A stretch of 64,000 nucleotides of DNA from Clostridium magnum DSM 2767 (GTDB taxonomy: Bacteria; Bacillota; Clostridia; Clostridiales; Clostridiaceae), in the NCBI RefSeq assembly GCF_001623875.1, contig NZ_LWAE01000001.1:868001-932000 (forward strand), written 5' to 3'. Made by a program: the position numbers and the translations under genes. Of this stretch, positions 1-8,577 are shown in pieces. Each line of letters starts with the position of its first letter. The first letter of the stretch is position 1. The notes under the pieces are model-generated. The model was given only the letters and a program-made list of their open reading frames with translations, ran no database searches and was not told the origin of the DNA.

Positions 1-1
1 T

Positions 2-250
2 GAAGAAATTATTAATGTTAAGGAAATATCAATAGAAATTAATTCAATATTAGACTCAATAAAAAGCCTAGCCGATCAAACCAAAATGCTTGGACTGAAT
101 GCTGCTATTGAAGCGGCAAGAGCTGGTGATGCAGGAAGAGGCTTTGGAGTGGTTGCAACAGAAATAAGAAATCTATCAGAAAACTCAAAGAATGCAGCTA
201 TGCAGAATGTTACGATTTTAGCTGAACAATTAACAAAATTATCCAATTAA
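2..250 (+). CDS. Methyl-accepting chemotaxis protein, C-terminal fragment (cut by window edge)
   Basis: The frame is open from the first bases and gives 82 residues to a TAA. It contains the hairpin tip of the MCP signalling domain ([19 protein letters not shown], then [13 protein letters not shown]), the part that contacts CheA and CheW. The protein would be a receptor that sets kinase activity in chemotaxis. Only about 30 residues follow the tip, much less than the return arm of the coiled coil in full-length MCPs, so the protein is probably truncated or a soluble short form. The upstream sensor region lies outside the window. The family call is firm; intactness cannot be judged. Confidence 0.85.
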   Translation, partial: EEIINVKEISIEINSILDSIKSLADQTKMLGLNAAIEAARAGDAGRGFGVVATEIRNLSENSKNAAMQNVTILAEQLTKLSN

Positions 251-369
251 AATAAATCATGATAGTATAGAAAATTTACATAAAATTTTTACCTTAATAT
301 AGTGTCAATTTTTCATTTTACACATTGCTCCTATTTAACGTAACAAATGAAAAAACGAATAATTTCTTG

Positions 370-409
370 AGCACCGTATTATTCAAATCTGAATTTTATG
401 GTGCTTTTA
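370..409 (+). terminator. Possible hairpin terminator after the MCP fragment
   Basis: An inverted repeat AGCACC/GGTGCT encloses an AT-rich interior and is followed by TTTT. The stem is short and it lies about 120 bases after the MCP stop, so this is a weak call. The rest of the interval from 251 to 506 shows no credible gene. Confidence 0.35.
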
Positions 410-506
410 CGCCGTAATACAAAAAATTTGTGTATTATCAGTTAGTTCAAAATTGAACTAACTATTTTTATGCTTGTATTAATAATTTAGCATAACATAA
501 CACTAA

Positions 507-740
507 TTAAATATAAATGATGTAGAAACTCCTCAAAGAATAGTTATGGCTGTAGAGCAGATGGGAAAAGAATATAATTGGGAAGGAGCGATAAAACATA
601 GCAAGGCTGTAGAGAAGATTACTGCACAAACGATGCTGTCTTCTGGGGACATATTTGCTACAATAAAGTCTGTAGTCGCTAACATAAATCAAGGTAAAGA
701 CAAAGGAACTACAATAACAAATAATACAATTACTCAATAA
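507..740 (+). pseudogene. Short open frame, probable phage-gene remnant, unrecognised
   Basis: An open frame runs from just after a TAA at about 504 to a stop at 740, with an internal ATG at 546 that would give 64 residues. No ribosome binding site precedes that ATG, and the residues before it (DVETPQRIV) read like normal coding sequence, so it looks like the tail of a longer gene whose front was lost. The sequence (AVEQMGKEYNWEGAI onward) is soluble and mixed-charge with a Thr/Asn-rich end. I do not recognise it. It sits beside a phage-type methyltransferase remnant, which suggests a decayed prophage. Confidence 0.35.
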
Positions 741-822
741 TAGATTTACTCCTGGAGAAAATCTAGGAGTAAAAAATTGTACTTTAACACGAACTGATAT
801 TCGGACAGAGGAGATGTTAGCT

Positions 823-1068
823 ATGAATAATTTGAAACAAATCACAGATAAGAATCTAATAGTATTTTTAGTAGCTTGTGGGTTAGAGATAAAACAAATA
901 ATTAAGGATAAAAGATTTAATAGAAGTATTGTGTGCTTTGAGAATGATAGTAAATTAGATGAATACATACTTAAGTACACTAATAAATCAGTTAATATTA
1001 ATATATGTGAGTATATATCTGCAGAAAGAAGGGTGAAAACTCTTTTATGTATGCAAAAAAATAATTAA
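823..1068 (+). CDS. Small hypothetical protein, DUF5659-like
   Basis: An 81-residue protein. The ATG at 823 is preferred over the in-frame ATG at 814 because AGAGGAG ends 9 bases before 823. The sequence (ITDKNLIVFLVACGLEIKQI, then IVCFENDSKLDEYILKY) has the layout of small clostridial phage proteins of the DUF5659 type: an 'are we too long to store' helix, a hydrophobic strand ending in F-E-N/D, then an amphipathic helix. Function is unknown. The neighbours are phage-like remnants, so this is probably a surviving prophage gene. The family assignment is from pattern memory and is tentative. Confidence 0.5.
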   Translation: MNNLKQITDKNLIVFLVACGLEIKQIIKDKRFNRSIVCFENDSKLDEYILKYTNKSVNINICEYISAERRVKTLLCMQKNN

Positions 1069-1111
1069 CTACTTTCGACAGCAGCTTTCACATTTCGATT
1101 TAAATTAAGAG

Positions 1112-1656
1112 TTGAAAGAAAGATTACTTACTTATGAAGTTAGTAGTAGAGATATATTTTCTCAATACAAGGACATAGATGCAAAGCCTCTTACAGAAAT
1201 TTAGAGAGCTGTAAGGTTCATATATTATTATCACAAAGTTTTGCTAGTAAGGGAGATAACTTTGGATATGGAACTACAGGGATTCCTAAACCACAGATTT
1301 TTAATACGGAAGATTTAATAATACTTAAAGAAAGAATTAGAAACACTTACATAGAGAATGTGAGTTTTGAAGAAATAATCAAAAAGTATGATAGAGCACA
1401 TACATTTTTCTTCTGTGATCCACCGTACTTTGAAACTTGTGGATACAAAAATAAGTTTAATGAAGAAGATCATTTAAAATTAAGAAATCTTTTAAGAGAT
1501 GCCAAAGGAAAATTTCTATTAACTATAAATGATAATGATAAAGTTAGAGAATGGTATAAGGATTTTAATATTAATGAAACTGAAGTTGGATATTCAGTAT
1601 GCAAAGAAGAAAAAGGAAGAAGAAAATTTAAAGAATTGATAATAGCTAACTATTAA
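1112..1656 (+). pseudogene. D12-class (Dam-like) adenine-N6 DNA methyltransferase, broken
   Basis: The intact-looking part from about 1222 to 1656 encodes the centre and C-terminus of a Dam-family methyltransferase. It has GDNFGYGTTGIPKP, then the catalytic motif CDPPYFETCGY, then FLLTINDND and a terminal KELIIANY. Upstream coding sequence is still recognisable in another frame (LLTYEVSSRDIFSQYKDI, then RAVRFIYYY), but it carries an in-frame TAG at 1202-1204 and shifts frame near 1225. The N-terminal SAM-binding FxGxG segment is absent. A GTG at 1360 could start a 98-residue product, but that would lack the cofactor site. Such enzymes are frequent in clostridial phages. Confidence 0.75.
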
Positions 1657-2077
1657 ACTTTTAGAAGTTTTTCAGTGTAAACTAAAAGAATGGATGTATG
1701 GGTTTCATGGTATTGCAAGAAAATATCTTGCAAATTGTATGTATTAGCTTCAATGGTGAAAATTATTTAATGTAGAAAATAATACCATAAAATAAAAACA
1801 TTTATTAATCCGGTCACATACTTCTCTTTCTGATACACAGTTAAAGGACTTTAAAATAAGAAAAGCAATATTTATATAGTAATGTTAAATATTTGAAACC
1901 TCTATTGATATACAATATAATTAAATAAGAGGACAACAGTAAAATTTTGCAAATTAATGCTGATTGCACATCATCTTAGAAGGAATATTGATAATTGTAA
2001 GGATATAACTATATTATATTGTAATTAGGGACTTTTAATGAATGCAGATAGAATTATATGAAAATGGAGGAATAAAT
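1657..2077. other. AT-rich intergenic stretch with no recognised gene
   Basis: About 420 bases between the methyltransferase remnant and the flavoprotein gene. I see no open frame with a ribosome binding site, no tRNA and no strong hairpin. It may be further decayed phage DNA plus the promoter of the next gene. Confidence 0.6.
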
Positions 2078-2602
2078 ATGTTATCAGGAAAAATAATAAC
2101 TTTGGGAATCACAGCATGTAGTCCGGCAGGCCAGTCAATTACGTTAATTAGAGAATTAAAAAAGCTTGGGGCGCAGGTACATGTAGTTATGACGACAAAT
2201 GCAGTTAATTTTGTTACACCTCTTATGGTACAGAGAGAGGCAGGAACACCTATCCAGATTGAGCAGTTTGAACTTCCAAAGGCTTATGATATGAATCACC
2301 AGTCGTTGTCGCTTAAATCTGATTTAATGCTTGTTGCACCAGTTTCTGCTAATACCCTTGGAAAGGTAGCAAATGGAATAGCAGATAATCTGCTTACTAC
2401 AAATCTATTGTCAACCAATGCACCTATTATTTTTGCAACTCATATTAATCCGACAATGTACAGTAAACCAAGTGTACAAAGAAATGTGAAAATGCTTAAA
2501 GAAGACGGGGTAATCTTTGTTGAAAATAAAGATGATAAATATCCAAGCCTGTTTCCAAGCATAGAGGCTATTATCAGGAGAGTTGAAGAAGTAATTAGTT
2601 GA
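2078..2602 (+). CDS. HFCD-family flavoprotein (phosphopantothenoylcysteine decarboxylase-like)
   Basis: A 174-residue protein; ATG 2078 follows GGAGG by 7 bases. The fold signature is that of the FMN-binding Cys-decarboxylase family (CoaC, EpiD): GITACSPAGQSITLIRELKK at the N-terminus, a His in the segment MNHQSLSLKSDLMLVAP that corresponds to the active-site His region, and PVSANTLGKVANGIADNLL, the FMN-binding block. The substrate-clamp motif, normally PxMNxxMW, reads HINPTMYSKPSVQRN, so the Met-Asn pair is changed. Housekeeping CoaBC is a fusion and is not what this is. A stand-alone flavoprotein acting on an unknown thiol or acid substrate is the best reading. It has no operon partner. Confidence 0.8.
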   Translation: MLSGKIITLGITACSPAGQSITLIRELKKLGAQVHVVMTTNAVNFVTPLMVQREAGTPIQIEQFELPKAYDMNHQSLSLKSDLMLVAPVSANTLGKVANGIADNLLTTNLLSTNAPIIFATHINPTMYSKPSVQRNVKMLKEDGVIFVENKDDKYPSLFPSIEAIIRRVEEVIS

Positions 2603-2829
2603 GAATGATTATAGGCAAAAGGTGTTTTATGTAATTATAAAATATTTAAGTTTACAATCAAGATATTTGATTGGTCTATTTTAAATCTTATTGTAATTCA
2701 TAATTTTCTTATAATATTCATAAAGGAAGCCCTTAACGGACTTCCTTTAAAACTTCAAAATAATCAATATTATTCTTAAATATAGCCAAAATAAAAAATC
2801 CACACTATTGAAAATAGTGTGGATAACCA

Positions 2830-2916
2830 TGGTGCCGGAGGCGGGAATCGAACCCGCACGGTATCGCTACCACCGGATTTTGAGTCCGGCGCGTCTGCCA
2901 GTTCCACCACTTCGGC
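2830..2916 (-). tRNA. tRNA-Leu (anticodon CAA)
   Basis: Read on the minus strand it starts GCCGAAG, has the anticodon stem-loop CCGGA-CTCAAAA-TCCGG, a long type II variable arm, the T-loop GGTTCGATTCC and ends with CTCCGGC, A and an encoded CCA. The long variable arm and CAA anticodon identify leucine (codon UUG). Confidence 0.95.
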
Positions 2917-3043
2917 AAATTACATAAATTATAGTAACATAATTAATCTAAAGAGTCAAGTTTTTTGGGAAAACTTTATTTAAAATAAATAGAATAACTT
3001 TATTTGATTCTGAATATAAAAAAATATGGGGGTGGTAATCAGT

Positions 3044-3316
3044 ATGGACCTATTTAAAGAAGTGAGAAAAGAGGAATTAAGAAAAAAAGCTATAGACGAA
3101 TTGCTTCAGGCACAGAATAAAATAATAAGTGATTGTCAGGAAAGATATAATTATTATAGAATACAACTAGAAAAAATAAATATACTAGAACACTTAACGA
3201 AAAATATTGTAATTGATAAAGAAGAGAAAGAAAAATTTAATCATGAAATCAGCAGTGCATTAAATGAAGCAAAACAAGCTACAGAATTAAAGAACAAGTT
3301 AGAGAATCTTCGTTAA
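3044..3316 (+). CDS. Small charged helical protein, unknown function
   Basis: About 90 residues. The frame opens six codons earlier, but the GGGGGTGG ribosome binding site lies between that ATG and the one at about 3044, which is therefore the likely start. The sequence (MDLFKEVRKEELRKKAID onward) is Lys/Glu-rich, has a single Cys, no membrane segment, and looks entirely alpha-helical, probably coiled coil. It stands alone between a tRNA and the GGGtGRT pair and has its own terminator. I do not recognise the family. Confidence 0.7.
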   Translation: MDLFKEVRKEELRKKAIDELLQAQNKIISDCQERYNYYRIQLEKINILEHLTKNIVIDKEEKEKFNHEISSALNEAKQATELKNKLENLR

Positions 3317-3319
3317 TAA

Positions 3320-3345
3320 AAGGGCTCTTTGAGCTCTTTTTATGT
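3320..3345 (+). terminator. Rho-independent terminator
   Basis: GGGCTC-TTT-GAGCTC (one G·T pair) followed by TTTTT directly after the small helical gene. Confidence 0.7.
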
Positions 3346-3462
3346 GGAGTTTTTCATTTATTCAAACTATATTATAATAAAGTATAGATTTTATTATAAA
3401 TTCTTATAAAAATCTATTGTGGTACAAGGTGATATTTGTTAAAATGTAATTGTTATGAATTA

Positions 3463-3513
3463 GTCGTTTTGTGTCCCGGTGGGTACGAAATAGTCCTATA
3501 GGGCAAAAATGAC
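3463..3513. promoter_or_regulatory. Inverted-repeat element upstream of the NifU-like/GGGtGRT pair
   Basis: An 8-bp closing arm GTCGTTTT/AAAATGAC (one G·T) encloses GTGTCCC-GGT-GGGTAC and the palindrome CCTATAGG. It is clearly more G+C-rich than the DNA on either side. If transcribed from an upstream promoter it could fold as a leader; if the promoter at 3533-3560 is used, it would instead be an upstream operator. I know no riboswitch with this sequence. Confidence 0.4.
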
Positions 3514-3532
3514 CTTATATGGAATATAGAAC

Positions 3533-3560
3533 CTGATATAGTTTTATGTTCTGGTATAAT
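3533..3560 (+). promoter_or_regulatory. Putative sigma-A promoter for the NifU-like/GGGtGRT pair
   Basis: CTGATA (4/6 to TTGACA), 16-base spacer, perfect TATAAT. The start codon lies about 30 bases downstream of the -10. Confidence 0.5.
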
Positions 3561-3591
3561 AATACGTACTAAGTAGGAAGGAGAATAAAAA

Positions 3592-4284
3592 ATGATTTAT
3601 TCAACAGAAGTAGACAGAATGTGTTGCGTAACTAAAGGAGCAAACCATCAATCAGCTCCAATTCCAGAAGAAGGAAAATGGGTGCGCGCTAAAGAGATAA
3701 AAGATATAGCAGGATTAACACACGGTATAGGTTGGTGTGCGCCACAACAAGGTGCTTGCAAACTTACATTAAACGTTAAAGATGGTATAATTGAAGAAGC
3801 TTTAGTTGAAACAATAGGATGTTCAGGAATGACTCACTCTGCAGCTATGGCGTCAGAAATACTACCAGGAAAAACTATACTTGAGGCATTAAACACAGAC
3901 TTAGTTTGTGATGCTATAAATACAGCAATGAGAGAATTGTTCTTACAGATAGTATACGGAAGAACTCAAACTGCTTTCTCAGAAGGTGGACTACCTATAG
4001 GAGCAGGTCTGGAGGATTTAGGAAAAGGATTAAGAAGCCAAGTTGGTACTATGTACGGAACAAAGCTTAAAGGAACTAGATACCTAGAAATGGCTGAAGG
4101 ATATGTTACAAACGTAGCTTTAGATGAAAATAACGAAGTTATAGGATATAAATTCGTTCACCTTGGAAAAATGATGGAAATGATAGGAAAAGGAATGGAC
4201 GCTAACGAAGCTAAAGAAAAAGCTACTGGACAATATGGTAGATTTGATGAAGCTGTAAAAGTTATTGATCCAAGACATGAGTAA
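3592..4284 (+). CDS. Iron-sulfur cluster assembly scaffold-like protein (NifU N-domain type)
   Basis: A 230-residue protein with a GGAAGGAG ribosome binding site. It has Cys residues placed as in NifU/IscU-like scaffolds: GWCAPQQGACKLTLNVKDG, then VETIGCSGMTHSAAMASEIL and a further Cys in LVCDAINTAM. Relatives are found next to GGGtGRT genes in anaerobic Firmicutes, and the same pairing is seen here with a gap of 21 bases. The pair's biochemical role has not, as far as I know, been established. A cluster-carrying or sulfur-handling partner is an inference from the fold. Confidence 0.75.
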   Translation: MIYSTEVDRMCCVTKGANHQSAPIPEEGKWVRAKEIKDIAGLTHGIGWCAPQQGACKLTLNVKDGIIEEALVETIGCSGMTHSAAMASEILPGKTILEALNTDLVCDAINTAMRELFLQIVYGRTQTAFSEGGLPIGAGLEDLGKGLRSQVGTMYGTKLKGTRYLEMAEGYVTNVALDENNEVIGYKFVHLGKMMEMIGKGMDANEAKEKATGQYGRFDEAVKVIDPRHE

Positions 4285-4305
4285 TATATAAGGAGGACGA
4301 TTGAA

Positions 4306-5307
4306 ATGGCATTATTTGAAAGTTATGAAAGAAGAATTAATCAGATAACACCTGTGCTTGAAAAGTACGGTATGAAAACTATAGAAGAAGCTAAAGCTGT
4401 TTGTGATGAAAAGGGAATAGATGTTTATAATATAGTTAAATCGACTCAGGCAATATGCTTTGAAAATGCTTGTTGGGCATACATATTAGGTGCTGCAATA
4501 GCTATAAAAAAAGGATGTACTAAGGCTGCAGAAGCTGCAGAAGTTTTAGGAGAAGGAATACAAGCTTTCTGTATCCCAGGATCAGTTGCTGATGACAGAA
4601 AAGTTGGTATAGGACACGGAAACTTAGCAGCTATGCTTTTAAGAGAAGAAACTAAATGTTTTGCATTCTTAGCAGGACATGAATCTTTCGCAGCTGCTGA
4701 AGGTGCTATAAAAATAGCTGAAAAAGCTAATAAAGTTAGACAAGAGCCATTAAGAGTTATATTAAATGGTCTTGGAAAAGATGCTGCTTATGTAATCTCA
4801 AGAATTAACGGCTTTACATATGTTGAAACTAAATTTGATTACTACACAGGAAAATTAGAAGTAGTTAGAGAAGTTGCTTTCTCAAAAGGACCAAGAGCTA
4901 AAGTTAAATGCTATGGTTCAGATGATGTTAGAGAAGGTGTTGCAGTAATGCATAAAGAGGGGGTTGACGTATCAATAACTGGTAACTCAACTAATCCAAC
5001 AAGATTCCAGCACCCAGTTGCAGGAACATACAAAAAAGAATGTTATGAGCAAGGTAAGAAATACTTCTCAGTTGCATCCGGTGGCGGTACTGGAAGAACT
5101 CTTCACCCAGATAACATGGCTGCAGGTCCAGCTTCTTATGGTATGACAGATACTATGGGAAGAATGCATTCAGATGCTCAGTTTGCAGGTTCTTCATCAG
5201 TTCCAGCTCACGTTGAAATGATGGGACTTATCGGAATGGGTAACAACCCAATGGTTGGAGCTTCCGTTGCAGTAGCTGTTGCTATAGAAGAAGCTATGAG
5301 TAAGTAA
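4306..5307 (+). CDS. GGGtGRT family protein
   Basis: A 333-residue protein; AGGAGG lies 9 bases before the ATG. The name-giving motif SGGGTGRTLHPDNMAAGP is present, and the C-terminus is rich in Met, Gly and Ala (MGLIGMGNNPMVGASVAVAV). Ala-rich helices with several Cys (QAICFENACWAYILG, KKGCTK) fill the N-terminal half. No signal peptide is seen, so it is likely cytoplasmic. It is co-transcribed with the scaffold-like gene upstream and both end at a strong terminator. The family is of unknown function; codon usage looks like that of a highly expressed gene. Confidence 0.85.
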   Translation: MALFESYERRINQITPVLEKYGMKTIEEAKAVCDEKGIDVYNIVKSTQAICFENACWAYILGAAIAIKKGCTKAAEAAEVLGEGIQAFCIPGSVADDRKVGIGHGNLAAMLLREETKCFAFLAGHESFAAAEGAIKIAEKANKVRQEPLRVILNGLGKDAAYVISRINGFTYVETKFDYYTGKLEVVREVAFSKGPRAKVKCYGSDDVREGVAVMHKEGVDVSITGNSTNPTRFQHPVAGTYKKECYEQGKKYFSVASGGGTGRTLHPDNMAAGPASYGMTDTMGRMHSDAQFAGSSSVPAHVEMMGLIGMGNNPMVGASVAVAVAIEEAMSK

Positions 5308-5334
5308 ATTAATAAAACCAAAGATGGTTATAAG

Positions 5335-5363
5335 CCCCTACACTTTAAGTGTAGGGGTTCAAT
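5335..5363 (+). terminator. Rho-independent terminator of the GGGtGRT operon
   Basis: Perfect 10-bp stem CCCCTACACT/AGTGTAGGGG with a TTA loop, followed by a T-rich tail. Confidence 0.85.
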
Positions 5364-5524
5364 TTGCTTTAGTAAAGAAAATTCAAAATATTTTGATTTT
5401 ACTAGTGACATTTATCTTGAAAAATATTATAATATTAATAATAAATAGGACGAGTTTTTTTATACAATTTTAATCACATAATAAAAACAACCTCAATACA
5501 ATAAATGGAAAAGGAGTGATTTGT

Positions 5525-5662
5525 ATGCAAGGGTGGATAAAAAGTTTGAAGAGTAATAATAAGCAACTGGAAAACTTAAAACGAGAAAAGGATAAGAAAA
5601 AAGAAAAAGAAGAGTCATGCAAATTCTTATTTAATATGATAGGAAGGTTATTTTCTAAATAA
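5525..5662 (+). CDS. 45-residue Lys/Glu-rich protein, unknown
   Basis: Short gene: ATG 5525 follows AAAGGAG by 8 bases and the frame ends in TAA at 5660-5662. The product starts MQGWIKSLKSNNKQLENLKR, continues through a Lys/Glu-rich helix and ends in CKFLFNMIGRLFSK, an amphipathic tail that could touch the membrane. It is flanked by terminators on both sides, so it has its own transcript. The family is not recognised. Confidence 0.6.
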   Translation: MQGWIKSLKSNNKQLENLKREKDKKKEKEESCKFLFNMIGRLFSK

Positions 5663-5717
5663 ATGACATATATTCATAATTAAAGTTATTATAAATTAAA
5701 AGTAATTTAAATAAAAG

Positions 5718-5757
5718 TTGAGAATGGAGTTATTATAAAGGCCATTCTCAATTTTTA
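5718..5757 (+). terminator. Rho-independent terminator
   Basis: TTGAGAATGG/CCATTCTCAA, a perfect 10-bp stem with a 14-base loop, followed by TTTTTATTTT. Confidence 0.85.
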
Positions 5758-5854
5758 TTTTATACTCCAATTAGTATTGAGTTAAATAATAAATTTTGTT
5801 TTTATATGTTATAATAAAGAAGTTGAAGAAGATAATTATATTGGAGGTTAAAGT

Positions 5855-8509
5855 ATGTCTAAAGAAAAATTACTAATACTTGATGGTAATAGTTTGATGA
5901 ATAGAGCCTATTATGCATTACCACCTTTGACTAATGCAGAGGGTTTACATACAAATGGAATATATGGATTTACCACTATGCTTTTGAAAATGAAAGAGGA
6001 GATAAAGCCGGATTATATAGTATCTACATTTGATAGAAGTGCTCCTACTTTTAGGCATAATGAGTATAAGGATTATAAAGCAGGAAGAAAAAAAATGCCT
6101 CCAGAGTTAGCGGAACAATTTCCAGTTGTTAAAGAACTTTTAGAGCTTCTTTCTATTAATATATTTGAGATAGATGGATTTGAGGCTGATGATTTAATAG
6201 GAACCCTTTCTAATTTTGCAGAAAATAAGGATATAGAGATTTATATAGTTACTGGAGATAGAGATGCACTTCAACTAGCTTCTGAAAATATAAATGTTAT
6301 AATAACTAAAAAGGGAATGACAGAAAAAGAAGTTTATGATAAAAATAGAATGATTGAAGAATATGGGGTAACTCCAACTCAGTTCATTGATGTAAAAGGT
6401 CTGATGGGAGATTCATCTGATAACATACCAGGAGTGCCAGGGGTAGGAGAAAAAACAGCTTTTAAATTAATAAAGGAATATGGAAGCATAGAAAATGTGC
6501 TTCAGAATATAGATAATATAAGTGGTAAAAAAATAAAAGAAAATTTACTTCAGCATAGTGAACAGGCTATATTTAGTAAAAAGCTTGCAACTATCAAGAC
6601 TGACGTGCCTATAGAAATAGATTTAGATTCTATAAAATCCAAAGACAACTATGATGCTGAGGGAGTAAGAAGATTATTTATTAAGCTTCAATTTAAATCT
6701 CTAATAGATAAAATGTTAGGTGGAGAAAATTTAAATCAAAATTTAGAAAATCATACAGAAGAAATTGAAGTGAAATATCTTAAAATTGATGATATAGAAA
6801 AGTTTAGACAACTTACAGAAAATATAGTTCTTATATGTAAGAAGGATAACAAATTATTATATTTAACGTTTAAAACAGTTGAAGAAAACATATACTCAAG
6901 AGGTTACATAGAAAAAATATTTATAAATCTAGACCTAAATAATTATGTAATAGAATTGAAACAACTTTATGAAGAAAATAAAGATAAAGTTGCAGAATTA
7001 CTTAAAAATATATTTGAAGATGAGGGGATAAAAAAAGTAAGTCATGATGTTAAAATACCTCACACTATACTTCATAAAATGGGCGTAGACTTTTTAGGCG
7101 TTAAATTTGACACAAAAATAGCCGCTTACTTAATAGATTCTTCAAAGGGAGAATATGATCTTAAAACTATTTTACAGGACTATTTACAGGTTAATGTGCC
7201 AGGAGATTCTGAAGAATGCCAGGTTAAGAAAACTGATCTTTTGAACAAAGTTTTTGAAGTTTTAGAGCTTAAAATAAAAGAAGGAAACATGGAAGAGCTT
7301 CTGTATAAAGTAGAGCAACCATTGACAGATGTTTTAGCTTCAATGGAGTATGAAGGTTTTAGAGTAGATAAAGACAAATTAACAGAGCTTGGCAAAAAGT
7401 TTAAACTAGAAATAGATAATGTACAGAAGGAGATATTTGAATTATCTGAAGAAGAATTTAATATAAACTCTCCTAAGCAACTTGGGAAAATATTATTTGA
7501 AAAACTAGATCTACCTGTAATCAAAAAAACAAAAACTGGTTATTCCACTAATGCAGAGGTTTTGGAGGAACTTTCTGATAAGCATCCTATTATAGAAAAA
7601 ATAACTTACTATAGGCAATTAACTAAACTTTATTCAACATATATTGAAGGTTTAAAAGCTGTAATTGATGAAGATGGTAAGATTCATTCAAGTTTTAATC
7701 AAGCTGTAACTGCTACAGGAAGACTTTCAAGTACAGAACCAAACCTCCAAAATATACCGATAAAATATGAGATGGGTAAGGAAATAAGAAAAGTATTTGT
7801 TCCAGATACTACAGATCAAGTTATACTTTCAGCTGACTATTCTCAAATAGAGCTTAGAGTGCTTGCTCATATAGGTAATGATGAAAATCTAATAGATGCA
7901 TTTATACATCATAGTGATATTCATACAAAGACTGCATCAGAAGTTTTTAAAGTGCCTATAGAGGAAGTTACTTCTACTCAAAGAAGTAATGCGAAAGCTG
8001 TAAATTTTGGTATAGTTTATGGGATTGGTGATTTTAGTTTAGCTAAAGATTTAAAGATATCTAGAAAAGAAGCGAAAAATTATATAGATGCGTATTTCGA
8101 CAGATATCCAGGTGTGAAAAAATATATGGATGATATAATAAATGAAGCAAAAGAAACTCTTTATGTTACAACTGTAATGAATAGAAGAAGGTTTATACCT
8201 GAGATAAAAGCTTCTAATAAGATGGTAAGATCTTTCGGAGAAAGACTTGCAATGAATACACCTATTCAAGGAAGTGCAGCAGATATAATTAAATTAGCTA
8301 TGGTCAATGTATATAATGAAATAAAACAAAAGAGATTTAAAAGTAAGTTAATACTTCAGGTTCATGATGAATTAATTTTAAATGTATATAAAGATGAGCT
8401 TGAAGAAGTTAAAGCTATGGTTAAGAGAGAAATGGAAAATGTTCTTAAGTTAAGAGTGCCATTGGAAGTTGATGTTAGTGTAGGAGAAAATTGGTACGAA
8501 GCAAAATAG
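5855..8509 (+). CDS. polA: DNA polymerase I
   Basis: 884 residues, ribosome binding site GGAGG. Residues 1-300 are the 5'-3' flap nuclease (LDGNSLMNRAYYAL, FEADDLIGTL, GDSSDNIPGVPGVGEKTA). Residues about 310-470 occupy the place of the 3'-5' exonuclease but lack the DxE of Exo I (the corresponding stretch reads ENIVLICKKDNK), so proofreading is probably absent, as in Bacillus-type Pol I. The polymerase part has motif A SADYSQIELRVLAHI (about 659), motif B RSNAKAVNFGIVYGI (about 709) and motif C QVHDELI (about 834). It fills gaps in repair and removes Okazaki primers. coaE follows after 68 bases. Confidence 0.97.
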   Translation: MSKEKLLILDGNSLMNRAYYALPPLTNAEGLHTNGIYGFTTMLLKMKEEIKPDYIVSTFDRSAPTFRHNEYKDYKAGRKKMPPELAEQFPVVKELLELLSINIFEIDGFEADDLIGTLSNFAENKDIEIYIVTGDRDALQLASENINVIITKKGMTEKEVYDKNRMIEEYGVTPTQFIDVKGLMGDSSDNIPGVPGVGEKTAFKLIKEYGSIENVLQNIDNISGKKIKENLLQHSEQAIFSKKLATIKTDVPIEIDLDSIKSKDNYDAEGVRRLFIKLQFKSLIDKMLGGENLNQNLENHTEEIEVKYLKIDDIEKFRQLTENIVLICKKDNKLLYLTFKTVEENIYSRGYIEKIFINLDLNNYVIELKQLYEENKDKVAELLKNIFEDEGIKKVSHDVKIPHTILHKMGVDFLGVKFDTKIAAYLIDSSKGEYDLKTILQDYLQVNVPGDSEECQVKKTDLLNKVFEVLELKIKEGNMEELLYKVEQPLTDVLASMEYEGFRVDKDKLTELGKKFKLEIDNVQKEIFELSEEEFNINSPKQLGKILFEKLDLPVIKKTKTGYSTNAEVLEELSDKHPIIEKITYYRQLTKLYSTYIEGLKAVIDEDGKIHSSFNQAVTATGRLSSTEPNLQNIPIKYEMGKEIRKVFVPDTTDQVILSADYSQIELRVLAHIGNDENLIDAFIHHSDIHTKTASEVFKVPIEEVTSTQRSNAKAVNFGIVYGIGDFSLAKDLKISRKEAKNYIDAYFDRYPGVKKYMDDIINEAKETLYVTTVMNRRRFIPEIKASNKMVRSFGERLAMNTPIQGSAADIIKLAMVNVYNEIKQKRFKSKLILQVHDELILNVYKDELEEVKAMVKREMENVLKLRVPLEVDVSVGENWYEAK

Positions 8510-8517
8510 AAATATGG

Positions 8518-8555
8518 TTGAGGATTGAAAGCTATTTGAGGCTTTCAATTCTCAA
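8518..8555 (+). other. Hairpin between polA and coaE
   Basis: TTGAGGATTGAAAGC pairs with GCTTTCAATTCTCAA, one mismatch, 8-base loop. There is no T-run, so it may attenuate or stabilise rather than terminate. Confidence 0.5.
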
Positions 8556-8577
8556 TTAGGTATAGGCTGGTGATAAG

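Noticed and set aside
3463-3513. Known riboswitch or T-box upstream of the scaffold gene
   Set aside because: No T-box (specifier loop, GGTGG antiterminator) or purine, SAM, cobalamin, c-di-GMP or fluoride motif is visible; kept only as an unassigned element.
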